DNA from: Mycogone perniciosa
Lineage: Eukaryota; Ascomycota; Sordariomycetes; Hypocreales; Hypocreaceae
Reading direction: 5' to 3'
Length of the DNA: 64,000 bases
Assembly: GCA_025331125.1 (NCBI GenBank)
Contig: JAOALB010000159.1
Coordinates: 1-64,000, forward strand
The position numbers were made by a program, and so were the translations under genes. The notes beneath the pieces are model-generated. The model did no database searches and was not told the DNA's origin. It was given only the letters and a program-made list of their open reading frames with translations. Shown here piece after piece: positions 1-11,801 of the stretch. Numbering within the stretch: position 1 is the first letter of the stretch; each line of letters starts with the position of its first letter.

Positions 1-1776
1 TAGTGATCATGTTCTTATTGGCCCGTCGTTCCGATATTCTTCCGGACCCGGGCCTTGGCCTGGTCGGGTCGTGACAGAGTAATTAGTTATAAATATAAAA
101 ACTAGTTTTATAAGGCTATAAAGATCGAATAGAACTAGCTCTAGGCTTAAGGTATAACTAAGCCGATATAGAAAGATTAGGTTAACGGCCAAGTCTTTCC
201 TTTAATTTAGGTATATAAATATAAATTCAATAAGCATGGCTTTTTAATAAAATTTAAGGCCAGAGTCTATATTTAAGGAGATCTTTAATAAGTCGGATTA
301 AAAGAAACATTTACTACTATACTAGCCAGAAAATCCTTCTAAATGCTAATAGCTATTACCGCCAAATTTAATTTAAATATATAATAACTAGACGCTATTA
401 ATGCATTTACAAATAGCTTCTTTAATAAAAATATATTTATATAGTTTCTAGATAGCTTTAAATGCAAAGGATAGGTATTAAAGCTGCTTAGAGCTTTATA
501 TAGGCTATAGAGATTACTACTCCTATAGCAAACAAATCTTACAGCTGCGTTTAAACGGCTAAGATTACAATAATCTATAAAAGAACCCTGTCTCTTTAAT
601 AATAACTAGCTAACTGTTTTCTTCTTTATTAATAATATCGTTCTTCTATATAGACCTAGGCACGCCGCCAATGCCAAGATCTTTATTAAACAATTAAAGT
701 TATAATATAAAATAAATAACTTAAGGGAATTTAAGTGGTTTCTAGGAATTTAGATTCTATGTAATAGGGCAGCTTAGAAGCTATAGCTTTGTTAAAACGA
801 ATATATTAAGAAAATCATTAATCGATTCTATATTAAAGGAAAGGAACACTTTAAAGGCAACCTATTCCCACTAAACGATCTAAAGAAAAGAGAAGACTAA
901 GCCCTGAAAGGAATAGTCCTTCTATATTAGCAGAAAATAGGATTAGTTAACTATACCGCAGTCATTATATAACCTAATATAGCCAAGCCAACAGCTAAGC
1001 TGGCCAAGTTTTTACTTAATCCATCAGACCAGCATATCAGTCTCGTCAACAGACTGCTAGAATACCTTTAGGCAATACAATATCTTGCTATCGAATTCAA
1101 CAGCAACCTTAACCTCGCACAACTAAGCGAAAAACAAAGACCTAGTACTCGAGACTTTCGAATCGCTTCCGACGCCGCTTTCGCAAACGATCCCTAGACT
1201 AAGAAGTCATCACAAGGATATATTATAATCCTGTTTAGCGGACCGATTAGCTAGAAAGCTAGCAAGTAACCAACGGTCACAACTTCATCAACCAAAGCCG
1301 AGCTTCTTGCCTTCAACTATACAGTAAAAGAAGCTATCGCAACGCAACGGCTAATAGACCAGATAACGCTTCAATTAGATGACCAATTAATCATAGAATG
1401 TAACAATTACCAGACCATTAGGCTACTCAAGCCAGACAAGCCCCGGCTAAAGACTCAGCTTAAGCACATTGACGTGCATAGCTGCTGGGCTCATCAAGCT
1501 TATCAACAAGGATTATACAAAATGGCATACACTCCGACTAATCAAATAATTGCTGATAGATTAACCAAGGTCCTTCCAGATTAGAAATTCAAACGCTTTA
1601 TTAAACAATTAGGTCTTGTTAATATACGCAGCATTCTTAAAGCCCAGGAAGACTCAGATACAGACTAATCTAAATCTTCAAACAGTTATCATTCTATCAT
1701 TCCTTTTAATAAGCAATTCAATAACCATTACTTCGCTGTTCTTATTAACAGTCTAAACATCGATCAACCTAGGGGG
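1..1776 (+). mobile_element. Degenerate Ty1/copia retrotransposon (3' pol part)
   Basis: The plus strand reads as copia reverse transcriptase followed by RNase H once stops are ignored. The YxDD region lies near 622-645 and reads FFINNIVLLY, so the catalytic Asp pair has become Asn-Asn. The RNase H part (about 1155-1668) shows IASDAAFAND, STKAE, KHIDVHSCWAHQ and ADRLTKVLPD, the usual copia C-terminus. In-frame stops sit where Trp or Gln is expected (TGG to TAG, CAA to TAA), the signature of RIP. The frame ends at 1668, and a G-run near 1771-1776 may be the polypurine tract before a 3' LTR whose end I cannot define. The first 200 bases are not clearly part of the frame, and the 5' part of the element is outside the window. 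Confidence 0.85.
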
Positions 1777-2067
1777 GTATATCAACCTCAGTAACGGATT
1801 CTTCCACATTACAGCATATTCTATAACATGATATATTCCTTCATTCTAACGCACATTCCTTAATTCCCAACTAGCTTGCAATAACAGCCGGATCCGTAAG
1901 TCAATGACAATATCATAACAGTCAGATTTCCTAGCTTTCCTAGATCCGGATGGTCATGATCAATTAGTTAGCAAGTTTTCATGTATTTAAGCAACAGCTT
2001 TTCCCACCTAACTTGGGATCAGCAAGAGTGTCGAATTCTATCATTTTATGCATTCGTCAATGAGCCC

Positions 2068-2902
2068 TCATACTGTTGATCTGTGATTGATAAAATTGCC
2101 TTCATTGATTTGGTGGCTGGCAGCCTGATTTACATTGACATAGACCTTGTTTGCGTCGATATCGCTATCATCTGGACTGCCCGAGTTCAAACTGCAGTGT
2201 ACATGCATCCCGTAGTTGGCGTATCCGTTATAATATGGCATCAAGGGCTGAAACCAGATTGAACGGCAATTACCCTCTGACTTATCCCAAGAGCAGGTGT
2301 TTGCCTCCGTTATGGTAAACGAGTCCCCGTCTGTAAAGCTGAAGCTGGCGCTGAGAATTTCACCAAACTTGGCATCTATTCCCTCAGTCCAACTTTGGGT
2401 TACCCCGAAGCTCACGGTGATGCTTCTCGAGCATCCGTGGCAATGAAAGCAGTTATCCACGCCTCCATACTTGGAACCAGTACCCCCAGTCATGTTGGTC
2501 GTACCAACTCTGGATCTCGCTAAGGCAAATTGGCGGCGCTCCCTCCCGCTTCGTCAAGTTACCGATAAATTCAGCAGATCGGTCGTGTATGGCTTGTCCA
2601 GGATGGTGTAGGACGCTGGTCACTTTGTGCTGATCCCGGGTTGCCTTCAGTTGCTCGCGGGTATACATATTCCGTATGGTTTCCACGGTCCCGTTAGGGT
2701 GTGGGATTTTCATGATAACATCTCCCATAGGCTTGCGGATTCATTTGCAGGTCGGGTCCGCACTCCCCTCTGTACATGGGATAAACTTAGTATTAGTTAT
2801 CGGGGGAATACCGTTTCTCAAAGTGATCGCTGTAGAAAGGCCTGCTGTCACTAAGGACAAGATACTGCTAACTGCTAGTTCCAAAAGTGCTATTCATCTC
2901 AT
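2068..2902 (-). pseudogene. Broken gene for a small secreted protein
   Basis: An ATG at 2902 opens a hydrophobic leader (ALLELAVSSILSLVTAG), but codon 3 is TGA. A second TGA interrupts the frame after a Cys-Lys about 50 codons in. The frame then runs open to about 2460, where it must shift to join the frame ending at 2068. The C-terminal part holds SFGVTQSW, ILSASFSFTD, EANTCSW and SIWFQP. These match in order the intact secreted protein encoded at 27941-29227 (AFAESW, AFSASFTFTI, FIYTCN, QIWVQQ). The two stops could be RIP products of CGA or TGG codons. A short intron could explain the frame change, but no good splice pair is visible. Function is unknown. Confidence 0.6.
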
Positions 2903-5900
2903 ACAAGCCGGGCGTAGATGGTGAGTTTAGTGGTGATATGTGTGATCGTGGGATCTGGGCGATACGAAACGACTAGCTGGAGATCCTGGGAGGTCAATTG
3001 TGGTCAGTAGTAGTTTGGGCTTTTGGGCTTTACATCTAATCTTCATACTGTTACTACTATGATAAGGTATCCAAAGTAGGCCTATTAATTACTACACTAG
3101 GTGTTTAATAAAGACACCAACCATTAAATCACCATGATTACAGAATAATTCCATTATCCATAGCAGAACTCTACCAGGGCGCTGAGGTATTATAAATCGG
3201 TCCGAAATTCAATCGGCCAATACTAAGACGTGCGGTAGCACGGCTGATAGAACCACAAAGCGGTTAATATATAAAAGACACAGTGGATCATTTGATCGTG
3301 ATGCCAGCAGCCAGAAGGAACAATATCTGACTTCGTAGCTTTCCTATACTTATCGCCAACAAGCTAGGGTGTAGGAATTAGAAGGGAAGAAGGTTGTGCA
3401 TTAAACTAAAACTACCTGCTTATCTTTTATAGCTCTTACTGTATTAGTAGTAGCTTCATATTAGGTAAAGCAGAAAAAGGAAAGAGAGATGCATGTGCGT
3501 TAGGCATATCAGTTAGTCCCGACAAAGTACGGAGTTGATATCTTTAACGGATCCAATTATCCAAGTATCAGATCTAGTTATTTGAGATGACTAATTTAGT
3601 AGTGGATCCATTATCAATCTCTCCTCATTATTTAGGTTTCCATTTACTACTTAATTTTTCTTAGCAGCGAATGAATATTTGATACGGCTTGTCTTGTACG
3701 GAATGATAAGTCTCATTAGTTCCATCTTTCCCACCATCATTTGAATCAGTGCTTTACCTCACCATCTCAACATCCTGCCGGTTAATTCCAGGCCAAGGTA
3801 GATTAATGGTCGACCTGGCAGGAAGTTGATGCTGAAAACACAGGATGGATTATACCACAAATTCTACCACGTCAGACTCCTTTGAGAAGGGCCTCGCATT
3901 TGCAAAAGTACTCTGGGGTCTAGTTAGAACATCCCTGGAGGCAGAATAGCCATTTCTGCGGGAGACAAAAGGTGGGCCAGTTGATTCCCGCTCATGGTAT
4001 TTGTCAGTTGGCAAACCTTGAAAGTCAATGTCAGCAACAGATTTCTTTAGTCAGATTGATTATCCTATTGTCGTCAGTCAGCACTTGGCACGAGACCACC
4101 TGTATCCCCTTGATCACATCAAAGCAAGTTTTGTACGGAGTACAAAGTCCTGGGAATTTGCACTAGTCAAAGACATTGACTATATATTTCAGGATGAATT
4201 GCTCCATTGGCACAATCGGTTTCCAGGTTTTCTGTTTCCAGCTCAAATATTGAAATATAAACACCTATGAGTTTCAGAAGTACTAAAAGCTGGGTGGGAT
4301 CAGTTCTCCGTACATCAAGCCTGCTTCAATGTATGGATTCAACTGCAATGTTCCAGCCAATCATTTCAGAGGTATGACATGTTTCCACTAGCCATGTAGA
4401 TGTCTCAGAGCCTTATTAATCATCATCCAAGATGTCGGAGGCTAACCATAGCCAGCTTTAGCTTCTTTCTTCTCTAACCGAATAACCGAATGTAGTACTC
4501 CGTACTCCGTAGTTTAATCTCCCATAATCGGCTCCGCCACTAAAACAGCATAGTCAGCTACGACTAGTACGGAGGACATCGTCCAACTTACCTGCTTAAG
4601 CCTAGTATGATGATCCTAAGGATGCATCTACTTGTAACGTCCCTTAGAAGTTAGTGAGTTGTGAAATAAACACTACTCTAAATACGGAACCCGACACCTC
4701 AGGGTCGGTCATAACCTGCGGGCGCCTATACTTGAGCAAGTTGTACGATAACATCTCACATTCCATTGTAATTTTGAGCACGGATAAATGCTTACGAACT
4801 CGGATCTTGGTAACTTGGCAACCTGTTAGTCTGGGTAGTTCTCAGGGCTGACTGGTGGATTACATGAGAATGCAGCGTAACATCCGAGATTCCACAGTGA
4901 AACGGTCCAAAACGCAAAAGCACATATTATGGGCCAAAGTATGACATTCAGCCTTGTCAACCCTGATGCATATGCCATGGGTAAGTTTGCGGTATTTACT
5001 TGCTGACTTGCAAGTAGTAGTATCGGGCCACTACGGAGATTCTCTTCCGACATTGGTCATTATTTGTTCTGGGATTTGGGGGGCTCAGGGCGTGGAGGTT
5101 CTAGGAGTATCCATCTTTTCAAGGAACTAGTGATAGCTGATAACTGAGCGGACAACATATCATTCTGCTTTGGATGTGGTGTGGTAGTATTCCCGTTATT
5201 ACGCCGCCTGTCAAAAGGAATGGCCCGGCTTGTGGCACGTTGTCGAGTCGGTATCGGGTGATGTCTTGCCAGTACTCGTACTATTCCACTAGTGATACGT
5301 TATTTCCCAAAAATAGAAATACGCCAAATACGCAAGGGTTGAGGTTCTGGACCAAAGCTGTGATCACATACGAAGTACTAATACTATTAAGTAGATTTCT
5401 CCTCCGCACGGAGTAGGACTACTCACTCTGCTCCGTATTCCGTATTACGAGCACTATATAGGTCGTATTCCTAGTGAGGGCAATTACGGAGTACCTTTAT
5501 AGAGTTTAGGCTAAGCTTTATTTAAAGTTGCTAGTGGTTTTCTTCCATAAAAGAGGGCCAGGATAGACTGAGGCCATGGTAAGGAAGGACATTGAACTCC
5601 GCATGGACCCCCACTCAATTGTGCCTTGAATGGCCGATCCCTGTCATCGGAAACTACCGAATCCATTTCTTATTTGCTCTTCCAAATCAGGATCCGCCTT
5701 ATCAGAACGACATTGAGTCAGGCCCCCCAGCTTGTGAGACAGGCTATCTCGGTTCGCCCTACCATTGGACTGTGGCGTGTGCTGGCGCCCAACGTGACAA
5801 TCCACCCACAACTACCGCTCGTACTCGGCTGTTGATGTTACCAATACCAGGATATGGTCCACGATCTACTTCTAGGTGAGACCGAGCGACACAAACGGTC

Positions 5901-6700
5901 TATCTTACGCCATTTCCCAAGCTACCAATGAATGACTTGTGTGTGGTCGGGTTTTCTGGCCCTATTGCGGGGAAATCATTAACCCCCGCGGACTTTTAGA
6001 AGGATTTGACTGGCCTCGCAGATCGATGATGGTGACAGGCGACAAGTAAAGGTGCGTTGGATTAGCGCTTTGTGGTCTCCTAAGAAGCAAGGTATGTTGT
6101 CTCTACGATGGATGACCTTTCTGTGCTGCTCTACTGCTTAATAACGAAGGGGCGCTATTACTAACGCAGCATTACTACTACTAGTATCGTCAATAGGGGT
6201 TCTCCTTGGAGTCAACGACTCGGCAGAGTCGTCCCTGTCATTCTCGTACTTCTCGGATTCATATCTGACCTGCCGAACTGAGTGTTCTGGAACGGACTGG
6301 AAGTGGCTTAGCCTCCTTAAGTCCTTGTTTCGGTGCCATTTCCATAGGACGGCAGCCCCGTGGAAACTCGCTCTGTGTGAAATTCTCCTAGCCCCCCCGT
6401 CGTTGAGCAGAATTTTGTACTAGTCTGTTCCGCCGCCAGAACTACATTTCCTCATTTTGCGCCCGCAAGGTTGCGCATGATGCCGAATAGTGGCCCATCG
6501 GCGACATATTGACTATATTTCTTCCTCTCATTCGACTACTCGTTTTCAACTATACTTTCTCTCATCTCCCTCTCTCCTCAAGTTGATGTCGGCACATCCG
6601 CTGCATCCTTGAAATTATACCATTGTTAGGAATCGCATCTCACCCCGCCTCGAAAGGAACGTGCATAGTGGAGCGGGACTATGAGCCAACGACTATCACG
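2903..6700. other. Gene-poor interval without a supported gene
   Basis: No reading frame here has convincing protein character. A minus-strand frame at 4826-5053 is hydrophobic and may be a membrane-protein scrap. Two overlapping plus frames near 5592-5879 look like chance frames or old remnants. The interval carries copies of the TACGGAGTA/TACTCCGTA 9-mer at about 4135, 4494, 4501 and 5484. Confidence 0.5.
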
Positions 6701-7690
6701 ATGCCAAGAAAGGTATTGAAGAAATTTCTTCCCCAAAGCGGTTTATTGATCTTATGGAGCTAATCTATCCACCTCTTCTATTTCGCCTTGTAGTTTATAA
6801 CCCCGGAAGTTAAACACCAAAATCGGGAAAGCCAACGGCGATCCCGGGCTAGACGGAAAGAGTTGATTGATGATCTGAAACGGCAGTTGGAGAACTTCCA
6901 GCGTCAGGGAATAGTGGCATCCCAAGAGATGCAACAGGCCGCCAGGGCCGTCCAACTTGAGAACCAGCGTTTGCGAAATCTGCTTCAGCTGCGAGGGGTC
7001 TCCCAGGAGGAAATTCACCAGCACGTCTCCGCACCAACTCCTCCTTCAGGCTCGCCTACAGCATCCACTGCTACTGGCTTTTTACAAGACCAAACAAAAT
7101 GCAGCGCGTGCGGTAACATATTATTGGGTCCCAAACTCACCCAAAGAACGCTGTCGGATAGAAGACTACCAGAGGCGGGAGGTTCCAGACAGAGCACTAT
7201 TGAACCCGCGCTTGAGTCCGTCTTCTCCCCGGCGTCGTCGGAATATTCACACTATTCCAATGCGGCGGAAAGGTCGTCCTCGCGAGCCCCTTCGGAAAGG
7301 GGCAGATTAACACCAGCCCCAGCACTTCCAGTCAGAATACGCGACCTTGACATGAACAAATCTGAGGCACGGAAGGATCAGGGAGAATATACCAAAACCC
7401 TAGGCGAAGGTCGAAATCGAATATCTATATCAGACCTCTGCAATAACACATCTGAAAACCACACCGGCTCCTCGACAACATCCGATTGCTTCTGCCCATC
7501 GGATTCATCACTGCATATCAGTCGCACCAAAACCCTCGAGACACCCTGTGCTACAGCAGCCGCGATTCTTGTGGGGGTTCATGGCCATGCTGATACTGAG
7601 CAGGCCCGTGTTGCTCTTGGTTGCGCGGGAATCAACGACTGCTCCGTGAGGAACACAAAAATATTTCAGCTCATGGACAGGCTGTCATGA
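6701..7690 (+). CDS. Fungal bZIP transcription factor, possible arsenic regulator
   Basis: Two exons: ATG and four codons at 6701-6712, an 81-bp GT-AG intron at 6713-6793, then an open frame to 7690, giving about 302 aa. The intron restores the basic region: residues 14-27 read NRESQRRSRARRKE, with the N-x7-R pair (Asn14, Arg22) and Leu32 ten residues on, as bZIPs require. The zipper is only partly leucine-based (Leu36, Phe39, then a second coil near 55-70). The rest is Ser/Pro-rich. Cysteines occur as C-x2-C (107, 110) and in a C-terminal module C256-x24-C281-x5-C287 followed by VRNTKIFQLMD. The basic region lacks the Yap signature NRAAQRAFR, so this is not an orthodox Yap protein. It converges with the ACR3 gene, leaving 248 bp between stops, so control of ACR3 is a reasonable guess. 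A nuclear, DNA-binding role is inferred from the domain. Confidence 0.85.
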
Positions 7691-7938
7691 CCCCAAACGA
7701 TTTTCGAGATAAATACGACAGGCCGATAAATTAACGAGTGTATGATAATAGATACCAAGCATTTGAAAAGAAAACTTTTTCATGTAGTCCACGACGAACC
7801 GACTCTCCAAGCACACCATTCAGCCAAATTAGATTCGCATGGAAACGCTCCCTGACCACCTGAACACAACACATCTTCCTCACACACGTTTTTTACACCG
7901 TACGCGATTCTGACACCTGTCAAACATTCTTGTCACAC

Positions 7939-9313
7939 TTATTCCCAGCCCCACCGGTTAGCCACCCACCGAAGCGTATACACCAGACCGATCAAGACGG
8001 GCACTTCGATCAGGGGACCGACGGTAGATGCCAATGCTTGGTCACTATCAGGACCAAATGTTGCCACAGCTACTGCGATAGCTAGTTCGAAGTTGTTGCT
8101 GGCAGCTGTAAAGCCCTGGGTAACAACGAATGGATATTTGAAGCCCAGAGTTCGGCAAATGGCTACAGTTGCGAAGAAGACGACGACGAAATAGACAAAC
8201 AATGGAGCGGCGACTCGGACGACTGATATAATCTGGTGGACAACCTGACGACCTTGTGAAGCAAAAAGAACGAGGATCGTGTATAGAAGGCCGATGAGGG
8301 ACCAAGGTGATGTGAATTGGATGAAGACACGATCGAACCAGGACGGTCCAACGATAGCACGGAGTGCAAAGCGCGTGATGATGGCTGCTCCAAGGGGTAT
8401 GCCAAGAAAGACGGCGACACTGGTGGCGACAACTGAGTAGGATATGTTGACATCGCCCTCTTCGCGGCTGATGACTCTGATAAAGAATATGGCAAGAGGT
8501 GCAAAAAGTATCATTTGGAGGAGGGAGTTGATAGCGACAAGTATGGCGCAGTATTCGTTATTGCCACCGGCTAGACCGTTCCAGATGAGAACCTGAGATA
8601 AACAACTTTAGTCTCAATGTTTCCGGTTGGGTATGTATTTTGGGGAGGGAAACGTACCATAGCAATGCATCGGCCGAGACCAACAAGGATGAGACCAACA
8701 CGGAGTTCGCTCTTGTCTGGAAGAAAGGCCCAAGCAAGCGCAAGCTGTGTTTGTAAGATTTAGACAAAAATCATTAGGGAATAAAAACAGTTGGGAGTCG
8801 GAGGGCGGCGTACCATTAAGAAAGGAGCAAGAACCCAGTTGACAAATATGCTGAAACCGATTTGTTTCCACAGCGACTTGTCTGAGAGGAGTTCGTGAAG
8901 TGATTCGTATCGAACCTTGCAAAGAATAGGGTACATCATGACGAGTAGACCAACAGCTATATGATGAGAAATGCCAGTCAATGAGAGAAGCAATCGTCCA
9001 TTGTGATTTTATTGAACCCACCAATTGGAATAGATACACCGACGAATTTTCCCTTTTGCAAGGCTGGAGCCATACTTGGGACGAAGTTGCCCAGGATGAT
9101 GCCAATGGCCATGACAAGGAAGATCCAGAGAGCCAGAAAACGATCGAGAAAGCCGAGGGATTTGAAGGCTGAGGATTCTCGGCCATTTTTCTCGCCCTCC
9201 AGGTTTACTCGGTTCTCTGTGTCGACGGGGCTGTTACTACCATTTTCCATGGCTTTATCCAGTGAATTGGATTGTGGTGAAGAAGATATGTTTTCTTGCT
9301 GCTCGGATGCCAT
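7939..9313 (-). CDS. ACR3: Arsenite efflux permease of the ACR3 family
   Basis: Four exons give 391 aa: 9313-9022, 8956-8814, 8744-8658 and 8592-7939. The introns of 65, 69 and 65 bp all have GT-AG ends and keep the frame. The protein has a polar N-terminus of about 45 residues followed by about ten membrane segments, as in the bile acid/arsenite permease (BART) superfamily. ACR3 hallmarks are visible: VGLLVMMYPILCKVRYE, GLGRCIAMVLIWNGLAGGN with the conserved metalloid-binding Cys (about residue 171), and ASNNFELAIAVAV with the conserved Glu (about 343). In this family As(III) is exported across the plasma membrane by proton exchange. No arsenate reductase, ArsH or ArsM gene is seen nearby. 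It lies tail to tail with a bZIP gene. The upstream region holds a 16-bp palindrome at 9751-9766. Confidence 0.95.
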
Positions 9314-9750
9314 GGCTAGTTAGTAAATACGAGAAGAGTGAAGTTGTGGCTGGAGTCAGGGTGTAGATGTGTGTGATGGTAGAGGAAACAGGCGAGATGA
9401 CTGAACGCGTAAATATATGTAAAGAGGAAAAAATCTAAGCCATCACCTTGATTTGGACTCCATTATTATATTTCTTTGGGCAGAGAGAGGAATCATGGTA
9501 GAAAGCCAGCGAAGCTGAGACTAGAGGGACAAAATAGGCAATGTGGGGCCTCAGTTCAACTGACCAATCATATCGAGGGCATGACACACTCCCTTGCAGC
9601 CCTGCCAAGAGGTTGCCAAGACCAAGAGCCAACTAGATGGAGCAATAAACCAATCTTGGCGTTCGATTCGACTAGAAGAAGGGAGACGAAAGCAGCTAGG
9701 GACTTTTTACCGACGGAATAGCCTAGTAAATTTAATATATAGATACTTCG

Positions 9751-9766
9751 TACGGAGTACTCCGTA
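9751..9766. repeat. Perfect 16-bp palindrome TACGGAGTACTCCGTA
   Basis: The sequence TACGGAGTACTCCGTA is its own reverse complement. It fuses two copies of the 9-mer TACGGAGTA that recurs through the non-coding parts of the window. A related TACTTCGTA immediately precedes and overlaps it. It lies about 440 bp upstream of the ACR3 start codon within a gap (9314-10008) that otherwise shows no gene. Regulatory use is not shown. Confidence 0.7.
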
Positions 9767-10008
9767 GATACTACCTAGTTTGCTAGTACTAGTGGAGCGA
9801 AGAGCCCACTGAAGCAATCAAGCCAGAAATAAAAGTCGCTACAAAGCTTTTCGGGACCTCATGGCACCAGCAACATCACTCCTCACATTTGGCACCTGTT
9901 TACGCAACAACTCTACGTTTTATACTAGCAGGGCTTTCTTTGTTAATTTTTTTCAAATTAGAATGGCTTCTGGGGAGCCGACTGCGTCTCCTTGGTATGC
10001 TTCCTTCC

Positions 10009-10430
10009 CTACTCAGAGAACCACGACACCAGGGGCAATAACCCGGGAAGCGCTGCTGGAGATGATGAAGTAATAAAGAAATTTCTGGCAAAGACTACAT
10101 ACTTGTTGACCTTCGGCGGACAGATCATGAGGTGAGTGGCCACTTGCCCAGACGCGATTTTCTTCTCACTCAGGGTGTATAGGGCGGCAGCATTCGTGGA
10201 TCCATCAACCTCCCAGCACAAAGCCTTTACCCGACTATCCCAACGGTGTACAACATGTTCAAGGCAGCTGGAATTAGTAAAGCAATCTGGTACTGCTGTA
10301 AGTTGCTTATAATCATCATTATGGCTTGGGGAAGTGGCTAATGCGACGAAGCCTCCTCCCGAGGTCGAGGAACTCGGGCGGCTGGATGGTTTAGCGATTA
10401 TATAGATGAACAAGGTGACAAAGATATGGA
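10009..10430 (-). pseudogene. Possible remnant of an unrecognised gene
   Basis: An open minus frame lacks a credible ATG: it begins after a TAA that would be Gln if a CAA had been mutated. Past a hydrophobic segment (FVTLFIYIIA) it has protein-like composition with paired Cys residues (PDCFTNSSCLEHVVHRWDS, ALCWEVDGS). A GTATGT splice-donor-like sequence follows NK near 10088, so the C-terminus may lie in another exon that I cannot place. It sits beside an AT-rich, RIP-like block. No family is recognised. Confidence 0.3.
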
Positions 10431-10666
10431 GAGCTTGTTTTTATTTGAAGGCATCAAGGGATGGGCACAGGCGGGTGGCGAGTGTATAGAGTGGATTGAC
10501 GGGTATGACAAGGCTGCCTGGGAAAGCAAGTAAAACTCAGATAAACGTAAGCAGGCGCTTTATAGTGAGCGCGTGTAAATTAATGAGTTGATGTGATGGA
10601 AAACATATATAAACACCTCGCTGCGAAATAAACGACTTTGTACCTTGGGTGCTCCCGATTTGGAAT

Positions 10667-11296
10667 AGCGTTGCTCTTCGAGCAATCAGAGCAAATATGA
10701 CCCTTATATTTGACTGATTGACTACATTTTGCTATATTTGATTGAATTTGATTCATTTGATCAAATATGAAGATATCACACACCTATTAAAATATATTAA
10801 ATAATATTTAATTATATAGCCTAGTTAAACGCCTTTAACTTTATATTAAGCCTCCTTATTATTTAAGTATTATAAAATAATTCCGCGATAAAGAGTAGAT
10901 TTAAATAGTATAAGGCTTATTATGTCTATAGAAGCTGGATGGCGTGGCGAGGCTATTGTGTCGCGATTATTGAAGTCGCGATTATTGAAGTCGCGATTAA
11001 AATTACACTCTATAACTACCCCTTAAAAAAAGCAGTTAAATAAAGAAAAGTATTATAGCCTATTCTATATATATTTTAATGGTATAATCATTAGTAATTA
11101 TAGTAATAAGCTACTCTGTATAGAGTAGTATATCAATATAGATTTTTCTTTTTTAGGAACTGGATTAACTATAATCCGAAGAAAAATCTACCCTATATTT
11201 GATCAACTATTCGGCCTGCTATATTTGACTGACTGATTGCGAGGGTCTGCCTTCATTTGATAGATTTGATCAAATATTTGCTCGAAGAGCAGCGCT
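10667..11296. mobile_element. Small terminal-inverted-repeat element (MITE-like)
   Basis: The left end AGCGTTGCTCTTCGAGCAA (10667-10685) and the inverted right end differ at one base (AGCGCTGCTCTTCGAGCAA). GATTTGGAA at 10657-10665 and GATTTAGAA at 11297-11305 flank the element as a likely 9-bp target duplication with one G/A difference. Both ends continue with reiterated ATATTTGA/TTTGATCAAAT sequence. The AT-rich interior (about 630 bp in all) codes for nothing recognisable and holds a 15-bp tandem unit at 10960-10999. A 9-10 bp duplication suits a Mutator-like or similar cut-and-paste element, but no transposase is present. Confidence 0.6.
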
Positions 11297-11305
11297 GATT
11301 TAGAA

Positions 11306-11629
11306 AGACGTCGATGTGTCATCGCTTTTCGCCAATACAAGCTCAGTCAGCATTTTCATTTTATGGCGGGTTATAAGTGTCTGTATACCTTTCATTACCC
11401 CATTTCCCTCCGAATTCGTAAATCGGTTTATAGAAATACGTTGCGGAACAGTCATTTAAGGCCGGGCCCTGGAGTCGAGAACATTCTGTGGCAGCACAGG
11501 CCATGGAGTCGCATCATGGAAAACAGTTGCGAAACAGGGCTAAACTTAGGTCTTACTCGACTACCCATGAAGTAGAGGCGAAGTCTGAGCACTCAATTAC
11601 TCGTGAAGAAACGTTGAAAGCTCACTTCT
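11306..11629. other. Short spacer between two mobile elements
   Basis: This is unique-looking sequence of normal base composition between the small inverted-repeat element and the outer gypsy element. Only short overlapping frames are present (11363-11575 and 11488-11718, the latter running into the LTR). I see no gene. Confidence 0.5.
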
Positions 11630-11801
11630 TATCACGGCACGGGAAGGCAGGTCAGGGCAAATATCGTTGTTGTGCCGTGGAGAGCAAGGAAGCCCTGAGG
11701 CTCTACAGAAAGCTATAGCTAGGAACGCGTTGGGACCTGGTCACGTGACTGGAGCTTATATGACAGGGCGTCAATATCGCGTTACAGTCGGTGCTGTAAC
11801 A
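11630..11801 (-). repeat. 3' LTR of the outer gypsy element
   Basis: This 172-bp repeat ends in imperfect inverted termini derived from TGTCACGGCAC / GTGCCGTGACA. It differs from the partner LTR (24765-24936) at 17 positions by my count, all transitions. Its GTGCTGTAACA terminus shows C-to-T and G-to-A changes relative to the better-preserved partner. Confidence 0.9.
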
